56,104 bases of DNA, taken from positions 1-56,104 of the forward strand of contig NZ_JFHD01000041.1 in the NCBI RefSeq assembly GCF_000698575.1, written 5' to 3'. The translations under genes and the position numbers were made by a program. A model generated the notes under the pieces. That model made no database searches and was not told the origin of the DNA. It saw nothing but the letters and a program-made list of their open reading frames with translations. Shown here in pieces: positions 8,883 through 18,140 of the stretch. Position 1 is the stretch's first letter. Each line of letters opens with the position of its first letter. This DNA comes from Caballeronia zhejiangensis. GTDB taxonomy: Bacteria; Pseudomonadota; Gammaproteobacteria; Burkholderiales; Burkholderiaceae.

Positions 8883-9446
8883 TCAGAAATTGTATTGCAG
8901 ATAAATCTGTTCAAAATTGATGCCAGGGTTCGGCTCTTTGATGCTCGCGTTCGATAGATGCTGAAAGCGGAACCCGGCCTGGTAGCTCTGCTTCTGCCCG
9001 AAGATCATGCCGACGCCAACCATATCGGCAAACTGGAAGCCAGTCGATAGCGTGTAGTCTTGCGTTATTCGGGCATGCGACAGCACTCTCACGCCGACTC
9101 CGGCCTCAACGAATGGTCGGAAGTAGCCGGAACTCTTTATGAACCTCAGAACTGGAGTCAGGCCAAACTCCCACACGTTCGAATTCACAGCGTTGCTCTC
9201 GGTCGTATGCCAGTAGCCGATGTGCCCTTCACCGACGAGCGTGAAATGAAATCCACTAACTTCCCACCAAGTCAGGTTCGGATCCCACACAACCCCAACA
9301 TCAGCCTTCTTGAAGTCGTGATTGGCTACGCCACCTGCGATCTGCAAACCCCAACGATCGGCATATGCTGACGTCGTGCCGAGGCTGAGTGCGACTGCGA
9401 GAGCGCTACGGAAGATTTTGTCACGCCAGAATGTTTTAGTTTGCAT
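8883..9446 (-). CDS. pagL: PagL-like lipid A 3-O-deacylase (acyloxyacyl hydrolase family)
   Basis: An outer-membrane beta-barrel enzyme that removes the 3-O acyl chain of lipid A. ATG 9446 gives 187 residues with a signal peptide ending near AYA (about residue 29), alternating beta strands and a C-terminal Phe. The catalytic signature is FRFQHLSNASI with His163 and Ser165, followed by PNPGIN. In Pseudomonas PagL the third catalytic residue is a Glu just after this G-I; here the position is Asn177, so the acid may differ. An upstream in-frame start at 9542 exists but spoils the signal peptide. Confidence 0.85.
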   Translation of the reverse strand: MQTKTFWRDKIFRSALAVALSLGTTSAYADRWGLQIAGGVANHDFKKADVGVVWDPNLTWWEVSGFHFTLVGEGHIGYWHTTESNAVNSNVWEFGLTPVLRFIKSSGYFRPFVEAGVGVRVLSHARITQDYTLSTGFQFADMVGVGMIFGQKQSYQAGFRFQHLSNASIKEPNPGINFEQIYLQYNF

Positions 9447-9864
9447 GAGCGTACTGAGGACGTTAGCGGCGACCTTAGCCGAAGAAATGTCGAGCGATTG
9501 TAGTGCTCCCCAGCTAACGTTGCATGGATCGCCATTCCTCAACCTACCATTACCATATCCAATCCCGTCTATCTAAACAGGATCGAGGTGGTAGTGATGC
9601 GCAAGGATGCTCCCGCCGCCCACTGAGACGTGCGAGTAGCCAAATCGAACTTCTGCTGACGGAGTCTTCGCTATTTGTTTAGTTGCTATGGAGAAACAAA
9701 CTTACTAAACTCCCTACGCCGCTCATCTCAATTTACGCGAGTGGTTCTGTAATGTCGTATTTGAGCGCCGTACACGTTAAGGTCGGCATCGATTAGTGGC
9801 TTCAAAAACTATCAAAGCGGAAAGCGCCCGTTGGCAGTCGACGGCACTGAACCGGAAATCGGCC

Positions 9865-10314
9865 ATGGCAATGAAATCCAAAGCGTCGTCCTCAATTCGA
9901 CCTCCCCTAACACACTCCGAGATAGCCGATGGAAAGCGACGAAGCATGTTTGAGGTCGTGGCCGCCATCATCGCCTACCTTGCTTTCACCTCAGCAGTAG
10001 CGATTGCTGCGGTCAAGACTGACTCTCAGGCGCCCGCCTTTGCAGCCATCGCTACGGTGTTCGTGCTCGCGGGAATTTTGATGGTCAGCTTCGTGTTTCA
10101 CAGGCTCGACAGGTACACCCCTGTGTCCGAGTGCGGTGTAAAAGAAATTGACGAAATTGCACGCCGCTGTCGACAATGCGGAGAATACAAACTACGAGTC
10201 GTTGCCATGGGCCGCCCATTGCTTGGAGAGGATCTGCGGATCCTGTCTCAATTCCTACACGGGAAGACTTACGGCGACATTGATTCAAGTACGGACCCGG
10301 ATGGCGCTGATTGA
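9865..10314 (+). CDS. hypothetical two-TM membrane protein
   Basis: A protein of about 149 residues from ATG 9865 (GTG 9796 would add 23). Two hydrophobic helices are visible (VVAAIIAYLAFTSAVAIAAV and FAAIATVFVLAGILMVSFVF) separated by a short loop. A soluble C-terminal tail of about 70 residues contains CRQCGEYKLR, possibly a half zinc ribbon. I do not recognise the family. It stands alone, convergent with the diguanylate cyclase gene. Confidence 0.55.
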   Translation: MAMKSKASSSIRPPLTHSEIADGKRRSMFEVVAAIIAYLAFTSAVAIAAVKTDSQAPAFAAIATVFVLAGILMVSFVFHRLDRYTPVSECGVKEIDEIARRCRQCGEYKLRVVAMGRPLLGEDLRILSQFLHGKTYGDIDSSTDPDGAD

Positions 10315-10383
10315 AAGGTCGTTGGCACGAATCCGCGGCGAACCTTATATAAGACTGCTGTTTGCACGACCATGCTAGGCGTA

Positions 10384-11784
10384 TTAGTGTGTCTGAGCAG
10401 GCGGCATATATTTCTCTGAGATGCCGCTCATGTCTGCCTCTATGTCGATAACCCGGTTTCGCCCGGATGCCTTCGCTCGGTACAGGCCGGCATCCGCCGC
10501 GCCAAGAATACCCTTGGGCGATTTATCGAATATTGACGTCCAAGCGGCATGACCGATCGAAACTGTAATTGGCGCAGAGCATTGGGATGTGGACGGGAGC
10601 GAGGCGACCCTTTCGCGGATGTCCTCCGCGACACTCATTGCCGCCTTGGAAGAATGTCCAGGAAGCACGACGACAAACTCTTCGCCACCGAATCGTGCAG
10701 CGAAGCCCCCATATTTGTTGGTCGCGATGCTCAACGTGTGTGCTACTTGCTTCAGTGCCTCGTCGCCTGCAAGGTGTCCACAGGTGTCGTTATAACTCTT
10801 GAAATGATCGACATCAATCAGCAACACCGAGAACGGTCGTCTTCGTCCATCGGCAATAGCTATGAGCTTATCCAATTCCGCATCGAGATAAGAACGATTG
10901 AAAACGCCCGTCAAGCCGTCGCGTTGCGAGCTTGCCATGAGTTCCTGATGTGACTCGTTCAACGCGCGATACAACCTGTTCGTCTCGTGCATCAGCATCC
11001 CAAGAACCACACTCGACGACACCATGGAAGCTGCCTTAGCTGCATACCAGCCAACAGAAAACCGCGCGCCGCCGATGAGGGTAAGTATTACATCACCGAG
11101 ATCAGCAAACAACACAACAGCGAGCCACAAATCCAACATCGAGCGCAGCCGAGTGACCATGATTTGGGCCCATAACGCCACGAGCGAGATAGACAGAACC
11201 AACACGGAAGCCGGACTCATCTGAAGACGCGCGTACGATCCGGTCGCTGAGACAATTTCTGGGAGATGAGTTTTACCTGCTATCGCTACGACTCCGAAGC
11301 CCGCAGCAAGTGCAAGCGCGCCGACGACGGAATACCGTCCGACGCCAACCTGGCTTTCGCTCACTCGACGCATCCGAAATGCGAGGGCAGTCGTAACAAG
11401 GGCCGGGAAGCCGCAGTGCCAAAAAACCCAGATCCAAAGCGAACTTTGAGAGCCAGCTCCAAGTAGCCCATTTGGGGCAAACACACCAGGAAAGGAAGCC
11501 AGCTGCAGAACAGCTGTTAAGCTAGCAAACGCATAAGCGCCGCTCAGCGAGGCAAACATCAACCGCCCAGTAACCTTGTACTCAGTCCATAAAAGATACG
11601 CAGTCAGCGATCCGGTAAGTGCCACCCAAGTTCCAAATATGGGCAGAAACTGAACAATAACAGTCGTTCGCTGCGAGGAGAAGTGCCAGACGATCGTTGT
11701 CTCAATCAGAACGACAAGAACAACTACGGCAGCCATGACGCGGTGCGCCTTACTTGAAGGCAATTGCAGGAGGGTGACTTCCAT
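10384..11784 (-). CDS. membrane-bound diguanylate cyclase (GGDEF)
   Basis: Makes cyclic di-GMP from two GTP. From ATG 11784 it is 466 residues: about eight N-terminal transmembrane helices, then a GGDEF domain from about residue 300 with DGLTGVFNRSYLD, DVDHFKSYND and the active-site GGEEF at 366-370. No RxxD inhibitory site is present five residues before GGEEF (KYGGFAAR there), so the usual product feedback is probably missing. The membrane part is probably a sensor of unknown ligand. An in-frame start at 11886 adds 34 residues without improving the first helix. Confidence 0.9.
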   Translation of the reverse strand: MEVTLLQLPSSKAHRVMAAVVVLVVLIETTIVWHFSSQRTTVIVQFLPIFGTWVALTGSLTAYLLWTEYKVTGRLMFASLSGAYAFASLTAVLQLASFPGVFAPNGLLGAGSQSSLWIWVFWHCGFPALVTTALAFRMRRVSESQVGVGRYSVVGALALAAGFGVVAIAGKTHLPEIVSATGSYARLQMSPASVLVLSISLVALWAQIMVTRLRSMLDLWLAVVLFADLGDVILTLIGGARFSVGWYAAKAASMVSSSVVLGMLMHETNRLYRALNESHQELMASSQRDGLTGVFNRSYLDAELDKLIAIADGRRRPFSVLLIDVDHFKSYNDTCGHLAGDEALKQVAHTLSIATNKYGGFAARFGGEEFVVVLPGHSSKAAMSVAEDIRERVASLPSTSQCSAPITVSIGHAAWTSIFDKSPKGILGAADAGLYRAKASGRNRVIDIEADMSGISEKYMPPAQTH

Positions 11785-12191
11785 TGGACATCTAAACGGT
11801 AAAACTGATAAATGACGCAATCCCGAGAAGCGTCCCGCTTGTGGCGGCACTGCATATCGAAGAGCTAACGACGCGCGCTTGCCCATGCCGCCACAGAAGG
11901 TGTACTACGGGACCGGATAACATCTTAACGCTACGCCGTTATTGACCGCGCGATCTATTAGTTGTCGGCACTGATGCATTCTACTTTAGGTTGCCCACTC
12001 GCGAAGGCGCAGCAATCGAGAGGTACCGAGTCGAAAGCTGCGAAAAGCTAACGATCCTTTGCAGCGATAGTCCACTCCCTCGGTGCCCCCAAAGGAAAAA
12101 ACACGGTCAAACTGAAGGCTTCGCGCAGGGAGATTCACTGCCATTCGACCTTGCAAATAAACAGCAGTTGACGCCTCCGAGGTACGAGCAA

Positions 12192-12629
12192 ATGAAACTT
12201 GAGATACCTGATTTGCCGTTCTCACCATGGCGTGCGTGGAATCTGCGCGATCGGCCATCAGCCGACTTCGACGTTCCCCGTGAATTCGGCATTTTTGGTT
12301 TGTATCTACTGGCGGACGGGCACGGAGACAGCTGCTGCAAACGTCCAAGCACCGGGCGGCATCTTTGCCCCAAAGTCATCTACATCGGCATGTCGCAACA
12401 CGTCGATCGGCGTCTAAAGGAAGCACATCACCCGGTCAAAGCATACCGCCTGCAATATCGCGATAGGCGATGTGAACGTCTTCACTCTGCGACCTGGCAA
12501 TCCGAATGGAGCCATCAGGGCAGACCGCCCTTAGGTCTACTGTCAGTGACCATCGCTTTTTATGAGAGGGCACTTATGCTCGACTTCTATCGCGTCCATG
12601 GAAGACTTCCGGCTCTGAACAGACTGTAA
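12192..12629 (+). CDS. GIY-YIG nuclease-domain protein
   Basis: A protein of about 145 residues from ATG 12192, with an open frame further upstream to 11991. The GIY-YIG landmarks appear in order: GIFGLY at 33-38, VIYIGMS at 63-68, the Arg pair in VDRRL at 73-74, Glu125 in FYERALM and Asn143 in PALNR. These are the family's catalytic positions. The inserted segment with CC and C between the first two motifs is unusual. There is no partner domain and no clear operon. GIY-YIG domains occur in homing endonucleases, restriction enzymes and repair nucleases; which type this is cannot be told. Confidence 0.65.
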   Translation: MKLEIPDLPFSPWRAWNLRDRPSADFDVPREFGIFGLYLLADGHGDSCCKRPSTGRHLCPKVIYIGMSQHVDRRLKEAHHPVKAYRLQYRDRRCERLHSATWQSEWSHQGRPPLGLLSVTIAFYERALMLDFYRVHGRLPALNRL

Positions 12630-12907
12630 GAAAATGAAGCTTGACTCAAGCGCGATTCGCTTATACCTAGAACGCGTTTACCCTTCGTTCAGCTTTGGAT
12701 ACATGGTCAGATCCGCTGTTCAGAACACCCTACATCCATCACGCGTTCTGAAACTCAGAACAACGCGTTCGGCGCGCAAAAAACAACGACGCGGGTCGTC
12801 ATTTACCTTTTGTCGCTGAAGTTTGAAGATAGGGGGTGTCTAGCGTCCTGAAATAATGCCAACGATATCTTCCAGACACACCCGTAGCAACAACCTATCG
12901 AACGAAG

Positions 12908-13248
12908 GGAGAAGCGAATAGTAATCGACCTGCCTACGCGCAAGTCGCTGTAGGCGGTGTTGAAGCTCTCGGCGGGATCTACAGCGACGTCGCAAAGATG
13001 GCCCCATTGCATGTTCTAATCGAGCTGTAGTACCTTCGGGTGTCGCAGATCAATAACTGTGCGTTCTGTCTCGATATGCACACCCACGATCTTCTCAACA
13101 AAGACATAAAGGCTGAGAGACAAGCGTTGATACAAACGTGGGCGGGATCCGACGACCTCTTTGCCGTACTCGAACGTGCTGCTGGGCACGGGCCGAAACG
13201 GTGACGCCGGTTGCAGAAACTGGAGTTACCGAGGTCGCGCACCCCTGA
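12908..13248 (+). pseudogene. AhpD / carboxymuconolactone decarboxylase family remnant
   Basis: In one frame the sequence reads AQVAVGGVEALGGIYSDVAK, then LIEL, a TAG stop at 13028, and YLRVSQINNCAFCLDMHTHD with the family's CxxC-(x)3-H active-site motif. After ERAAG the frame is lost, and the expected continuation AETVTPVAETGVTEVAH is found in another frame. One nonsense codon and one frameshift therefore break it. Intact relatives are peroxidase-like proteins of about 150 residues. Boundaries are approximate. Confidence 0.8.
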
Positions 13249-14074
13249 TCGCGCTTTTGAATTGACCGAAAAGCGCAGCGACTACCATGCTCTAAAAGTG
13301 TAATTTGATCGTCTAGACGACTGTTTGCCTGGCTTTCTATTTCAACGATTCCGGAATTGGCATGGTGGGTAGGCGTCTTGATGCTCCACAAAGGCCAAAG
13401 CGTCATTGCGATCAAGGCACATGCGCTTTGTAAGCTCGCACATGCAGGAACCTGAAAGCCTGAGAAAATGAGCAAAGCTCGGTTGTTTCGAACTGTCGGC
13501 CACTGGTGTGGCTGACGGGCTATTAGGAATATACGGCCGGGTTGAATCCGGCGTCAGACCTCGCGGCCGAGCAAGCGCAAAAAGTCGGTCACTTCGCGGC
13601 AGCATAACTGTCATCAGAAGTTCGAGCGAAATTTCGGCTCAGACGCAACGTTCTCGCATCGGCCGTCTCCCGAAGATTCTCACCTATCAACATTTCTTCG
13701 TCCGGTCGCACTTGTATGGATCTTCGCGCAGCTGTCTTAACCCCCACCGTGGTTCGAGCCTCGATGCACATGTCTTTAAGGCGTTCATCTCGCCGTTGCC
13801 AACTCCCGCCCGATACGGACGAGCCCGATTGAGGAAAAATCGCACAGGTCGAGATTGAAGTTTTCACTCAAGACACGCAGAGATAGTCGGAGCTAATATA
13901 GTGGGCGATTTAAGCTAAATATAGCCTAACTGCGACGTGCAATTATGCGAGCTTCGTGAAACATCGTTGCCCTCATGTTGCTCTTGCGCATTAAAACGAG
14001 ATTCCAGCATGAAGTATGCGTCTAGCGGTACAGATCGGTACGAGCTGCGAATTGTTTAAGGAGAGCGCCAGGTG
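13249..14074. other. degraded intergenic stretch
   Basis: No intact gene is convincing in these 826 bp. The minus-strand reading frames of 13342-13614 and 13589-13867 have protein-like stretches but match no family I know, and each is broken within 100 codons. Given the pseudogenes on both sides this is probably decayed coding DNA. Confidence 0.5.
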
Positions 14075-14877
14075 ATGCCTCAAGACTTCGCTCTACTTCT
14101 CGGGCGAGCATTCGTTGCAGTATCGGACATCCGCAATTTCACGCAAGCTGCGGCCCGTCTTCACCAAACGTAACAGCAGTGAGCATGAGGATCGAGCGTC
14201 TCGAAGAGCTTATCGGTCAACGCCTGTTTGAACGCGACACTACAATCGTGCGACTAACTTCTGTCGGCGAGAGATTATTACGAGCGTGGCACAGCGCCTA
14301 ATCGAGGCTCACGAAGACGCGTCCCTTGCACTTCAGCACGGACTCGCAGCCGGCAGCCCCAAGCTTGCCACGTCTGAGATCTTCGCGTCGTGCCTCATGC
14401 CGCCCATCCTGCGCACCATCAGAACAACATTTCTAAATATTGAGGTGGAAATTCGTTGAAGACATAGCTGGAAGCTGCTGAAATCAGCGGATTCCCACAA
14501 CATCAACCTCGTCGTCGCCACGAAATTTCTGCGCACGAGCGACGGCGGCTCCTTGCAAGAGGGGCTCGCTCGGATGTGTCAGGAGAGCAGCCAAGTCTTT
14601 CGGCAAACTCCCCTCCCGCTAGCGGTATTTCCCGAAGCCTGCCTGGATCGCAAAGCAGGCATTGCGGCGTTTGGACAAGCAGAAAACGGATTGGCGATTT
14701 GCGTACACAAGCCTAAATCACGAGGGACTTCTCGCCGCAGTGGCAGCCGGAAGCGCCACTTCAGTCATGATCGAAAGTGCGGTCACGACCCATCACAGGT
14801 TTTTAATATCGGCTGATGGGTTCTCGACTCTCACTCCGACTGAGATATGCATGTACACGCCTCGGCCAGAGATTTAG
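14075..14877 (+). pseudogene. LysR-family regulator, multiply frameshifted
   Basis: A good GGAG-type ribosome site precedes ATG 14075. The frame reads FVAVSDIRNFTQAAARLHQT then TAA; one base out, it continues AVSMRIERLEELIGQRLFER, the recognition helix and wing of LysR proteins. After a further shift come RLIEAHEDASLALQ and LMPPILRTIR, then more stops, PLPLAVFPEACLDRKAG, and finally WRFAYTSLNHEGLLAAVAAG ending at 14877. The pieces keep the LysR order and spacing over about 268 codons, so this is a decayed full-length gene with at least four lesions. Confidence 0.88.
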
Positions 14878-15333
14878 CCCATCGTGAACAGAGTCGCCAA
14901 AAGCACACGACGCCATTTCGCAACTCGATCTGTCGAGCGCGAGGTCAAGTCGATTCGAGACCTGACTTGGACGGCAGAGTCCGCTTACGCGCAAAAAAGC
15001 GTACCTAAAAAGACCTCGGAAGCTGGCCAGCGCATGCTCCGCTATCAGGGATTGGACGGTATCGTCCCATCCCACGAACGCCGGCACTTTCGAATTGGTC
15101 AGGGCCAATCACCGCCTTTACAGCGGCTTCCAAGATTTTCGACGTCAGCGATCTTGATAGTCGACCTCACGTGGCTTCAGTGCTCCTGTCGCTACCTTAT
15201 CATCAAGGTTGCATTCATCAGTCGTTCACAGGCATCCAATTTCTGATCACGTCGATGTCCGAATGTGAGCTGCACAACATACCGGCCAAAAATAACTCCT
15301 CAGTATCCCGAGAGCTAATCTCAGGGGGTCGTC
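14878..15333. other. intergenic stretch after the LysR pseudogene
   Basis: I see no supported gene here. A ribosome site for the next gene (AGGGGGT) lies at its right end. A promoter for the lipoprotein gene is expected but not recognisable. Confidence 0.4.
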
Positions 15334-16344
15334 ATGCCACGGCAACCAGCGTTAAACAAATTGACGGCGAGCATCGTTTCAGCATCATTGCTGAGCGGCT
15401 GTCAGTTCCTGCATGTCGTAGGTGACGAGAAACATCCCTCCAGCGAGACTGGACAGGGACAACTCAAAGTCGAGCTCATGGGTAGCACGGACCTGCGCGG
15501 CGAAAGGCTCGGCAACGAGGATCCGCTAACAGACTTCAATAGATTCTGCAAGGCATCGCTTCAATCGCGGACGCAGCCCGTCCACAGCAAGGGACCGGAC
15601 GAAGTATTTGTGGTACCGATACTTGTCGGCATCGCACTGGTCGCAGCGTTCTCGGTAGCAACAACGGAAGCGGAAACCTCGTTCGCTAGGTACGCAGACA
15701 AGAAAAAGCAGGCGTTCTCGTTCAACACAGAACATGCAGGAAACGTAGCTGCACTTGTGAGAGAAGGCCGCCCGACCTTCAATTGCTTGGTGATTCGCTT
15801 GCTAAACAAAGATAAACCTGCGGAAGCCGACTTGACTTTCGCGGCCACTTTGAAGATGAGCGGCGCGACACAGCCTATAGCTTGGCAGTGGGTCCCAACT
15901 TATTTCAAACTTACAAAGAGTTCGGCTCGAACCGATCGGTCGGGTCTTGTCGACGTTACAGTTGGTATCGCAATTTCAGGTGTGACGGAAAAAGGAAACC
16001 AATCCGTAGCTAACACTTCTATCGCGTTGAAGGGACTCTGCCTTCCCGGCGGTAGTGCGAAGGACTGCGCCCAAAACAGTGAGGGACAATGGCACGATGA
16101 CAACACCAAGCTCCCTCTTGGTGTCTACAACGCTACGCCATGGTTCATCATTCCCGAGACCGACAAAGCCGGTGCTCAACAATGTAAAGGGGATTGCGTT
16201 CCAGGGACCATCACCGTCAGCGTCACTGAATCTGGAACAGGAGCGCCGGACTTTGGAGCGGCAAAGACAGAGCTCGAAAACACAGACAAAGCGTTAGCCA
16301 CCGCTCTTGGCAAATACATCGACTCTCAAGCGCCCAAAAAGTAA
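15334..16344 (+). CDS. orphan lipoprotein with one extra hydrophobic segment
   Basis: A 336-residue protein with a type II signal ending LLSGC (Cys23), so it is probably membrane-anchored. A second hydrophobic stretch (VVPILVGIALVAAFSVA) lies at about 90-108. The following 220 residues are mostly beta-like, contain paired cysteines (CLPGG...DC and QQCKGDC) and end in a Lys-rich helix. I do not recognise the family. AGGGGGT precedes the ATG. The intact frame is notable because both flanking regions are full of pseudogenes. Confidence 0.7.
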   Translation: MPRQPALNKLTASIVSASLLSGCQFLHVVGDEKHPSSETGQGQLKVELMGSTDLRGERLGNEDPLTDFNRFCKASLQSRTQPVHSKGPDEVFVVPILVGIALVAAFSVATTEAETSFARYADKKKQAFSFNTEHAGNVAALVREGRPTFNCLVIRLLNKDKPAEADLTFAATLKMSGATQPIAWQWVPTYFKLTKSSARTDRSGLVDVTVGIAISGVTEKGNQSVANTSIALKGLCLPGGSAKDCAQNSEGQWHDDNTKLPLGVYNATPWFIIPETDKAGAQQCKGDCVPGTITVSVTESGTGAPDFGAAKTELENTDKALATALGKYIDSQAPKK

Positions 16345-16410
16345 TTGGGCGCCCTCGAAGAGACGACTAAAGCCACCGCATCGGCATGTGACTTTGCTGC
16401 CAAGAAAAAA

Positions 16411-16431
16411 ACGCCGGCGTGTTGCCGGCGT
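16411..16431 (-). terminator. rho-independent terminator of the sigma/anti-sigma operon
   Basis: On the minus strand, a perfect 8-bp stem (ACGCCGGC / GCCGGCGT) with a 5-base loop is followed by TTTTTT. It is placed after the anti-sigma gene, which reads leftward. Confidence 0.85.
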
Positions 16432-16669
16432 GAAAAGTCCGTCTTTCCGAGGGGTGGCGACGAACCTGAGAGAACTCCGATCCCGAAGCATCGTTAGGAC
16501 TTATTCTACAGAAATTTACGTGCTTCGAATCTTTGATTGAAGAAACGGATTGTTCAATAAAACTATGTAATTCATAATCAGCCTTGAGCCAGACACGAAG
16601 CGCGAAGAGCGTTAGCTTGCTGCAACGGCCGGGATCGTGCGTATTCGATATTTGCTATGTCAGCGTTTT

Positions 16670-17311
16670 CTACCAATGCAAGAGCTTTGGACCCAGCCAC
16701 GCACCAATCAGTGCTGGCAAGAGCATGCCCATTGCATACCAAACGCTCCAAAAAGCCGGGCTCATTTCAGGGCAGTGCAAACAATACACCACAGTAGCCA
16801 TTGAACTTGCCAGCACGCCGCTCGCCGCGCCGGCCGTTCTTAAACGTGTGGGCGCTAGAGAATGCATCGCCCAGATGACTGCAGGAAAAAGTGGCAAGGA
16901 CAAAAGGAGAATGTTAAAACGACAACTCCGCCATGTATGGCCAAGCACAAGCGGCCAACGAGCGCTTGGGGTTGTGGTATCGAGCGTCATTCAGCCGGCA
17001 ACTGACACGACCAAAAATGGCAGGACGAGAAAGCACCAAGTGAGCCCTATACGGGCCCCTGGACGCCCCACGCGCTCAATGGTTAGCAATGCGCCCAATG
17101 ATATTGCTGACGGAAACGCGAGTTTCGCCCAAAACACGCCTGTGCGAGCAACGCTGGCAAGGTCATGACGAAAGCCAAATACAATGCTCATCACGAGCAG
17201 AGAGCCCGCGACACCGCACAGCAACGCCTTCGCGAAGCGCCGCCTAACCATAGTACGGTCAACTTCAACCACACCGCTGGCAAGAACATTGATGAGATCG
17301 TCAGTTTTCAT
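16670..17311 (-). pseudogene. DUF1109 (NrsF-type) anti-sigma factor with internal TGA
   Basis: DUF1109/NrsF proteins are membrane anti-sigma factors with about six helices that hold ECF sigma factors of the SigF type. The first half begins MKTDDLINVLASGVVEVDR and reaches LPFLVVSVAG; then TGA at 16991-16993, codon 107, interrupts. The same frame continues with MTLDTTTPSARWPL, HTWRSCRFNI, LAPTRLRTAGAASG and ALIGAWLGPKLLHW, exactly the family's second half. Family sequences usually have Trp at this point, so TGG to TGA is the simplest explanation. Its start overlaps the sigma gene's stop by ATGA. The two halves might still be made separately, but more likely the gene is dead. Confidence 0.85.
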
Positions 17312-17856
17312 CGGAGACCTCGAATTTTCGCGGCGAGGGCTTTTAATCCGCGATGCACTCCAACCTTCACGGCCGACTCCGAAAGTCCGGTCATCTGAGC
17401 TGTTTCGCTTACCGATAGACCTTCAATCTTTACGTGAACGATCGGCAAGCGCTGCTTATCTGGCAAAAACTCGAGGAGTTTGCTGATGTCGCGGCGAGCC
17501 TGTTTTGGCTCGTTGTCCAAACTTCCGAAGAGCTCTTCCGGGTCGCCAATTACGACATGGAGCGATTCACGCCGTGCTCGCGAGCGAAAGAAATCCATCA
17601 GCTTGTAGCGCGCAATGGCGTGCAACTAAGCCGTCAACGGTTCGTTCAGCCGGTAGGTGTGACGAGCATTGTGGACTGCAAGCAGAATCTCTTGAGTTAG
17701 ATCTTCAACGTCATCTAGATGTTGCGGAATACGTTTCCTAAGAAATGCTCGAAGGTGTTGAGTTAGATCTCGAAGAAATCCACGGTACGCGCTCTCGTCT
17801 CCGTCCAGGCCGTCAACAAGAAGCGCCCTTAAGCGTGTTTCTGCGTCATTCGACAT
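17308..17856 (-). pseudogene. ECF sigma factor with internal TAG
   Basis: From ATG 17856 the frame gives region 2 (LRAFLRKRIPQHLDDVEDLTQEILLAVH), then stops at TAG 17626-17628, codon 77, within the sequence NEPLTA-stop-LHAIARY. Intact family members read LTAWLHAIARY, so a Trp TGG has become TAG. The same frame then carries region 4 (LPDKQRLPIVHVKIEGLSVSE and SESAVKVGVHRGLKALA) to 17308. The domain content is otherwise complete, about 182 residues. It is transcribed just ahead of its DUF1109 anti-sigma partner, which has its own nonsense codon. Confidence 0.87.
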
Positions 17857-18091
17857 GGGATTTTTAGAGCTTACGAAGCAGCATGCCGACAGTCTAGTCG
17901 AACGCGATTGCGAATAAATCGCAGCAGAATAGCTCAACCTATAACGCGCTGCAACAGCGCCCTCATCGTTCATCTCATCCTATCTCCGTTACGCGCTTGA
18001 TCCCATACCGGTAGTTGGTGATCTTCGTTCTTTAAGGCTCGACTCAACAAAGTACCAAGATCCCAAAAAAGCAATTGTTGTCTCAGACCGG

Positions 18092-18127
18092 AAGACCTTT
18101 CAAAATAAATGCGTATCGAAAGGTCTT
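18092..18127 (-). terminator. hairpin after the glycosyltransferase gene
   Basis: A perfect 10-bp inverted repeat (AAGACCTTTC / GAAAGGTCTT) with a 16-base spacer lies 14 bp past the glycosyltransferase stop. A T-run (TTTTTT) appears only about 20 nt later on the minus strand, so intrinsic termination is uncertain. Confidence 0.5.
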
Positions 18128-18140
18128 ATCAACTTTCTTA

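Noticed and set aside
13508..13867. Overlapping frames of about 90-116 codons on both strands
   Set aside because: No motif, no ribosome site and a decayed setting; described only as gap content.
16419..16431. The GC hairpin as terminator of the rightward lipoprotein gene
   Set aside because: The T-run is on the minus strand side, so it fits the leftward sigma/anti-sigma operon better.
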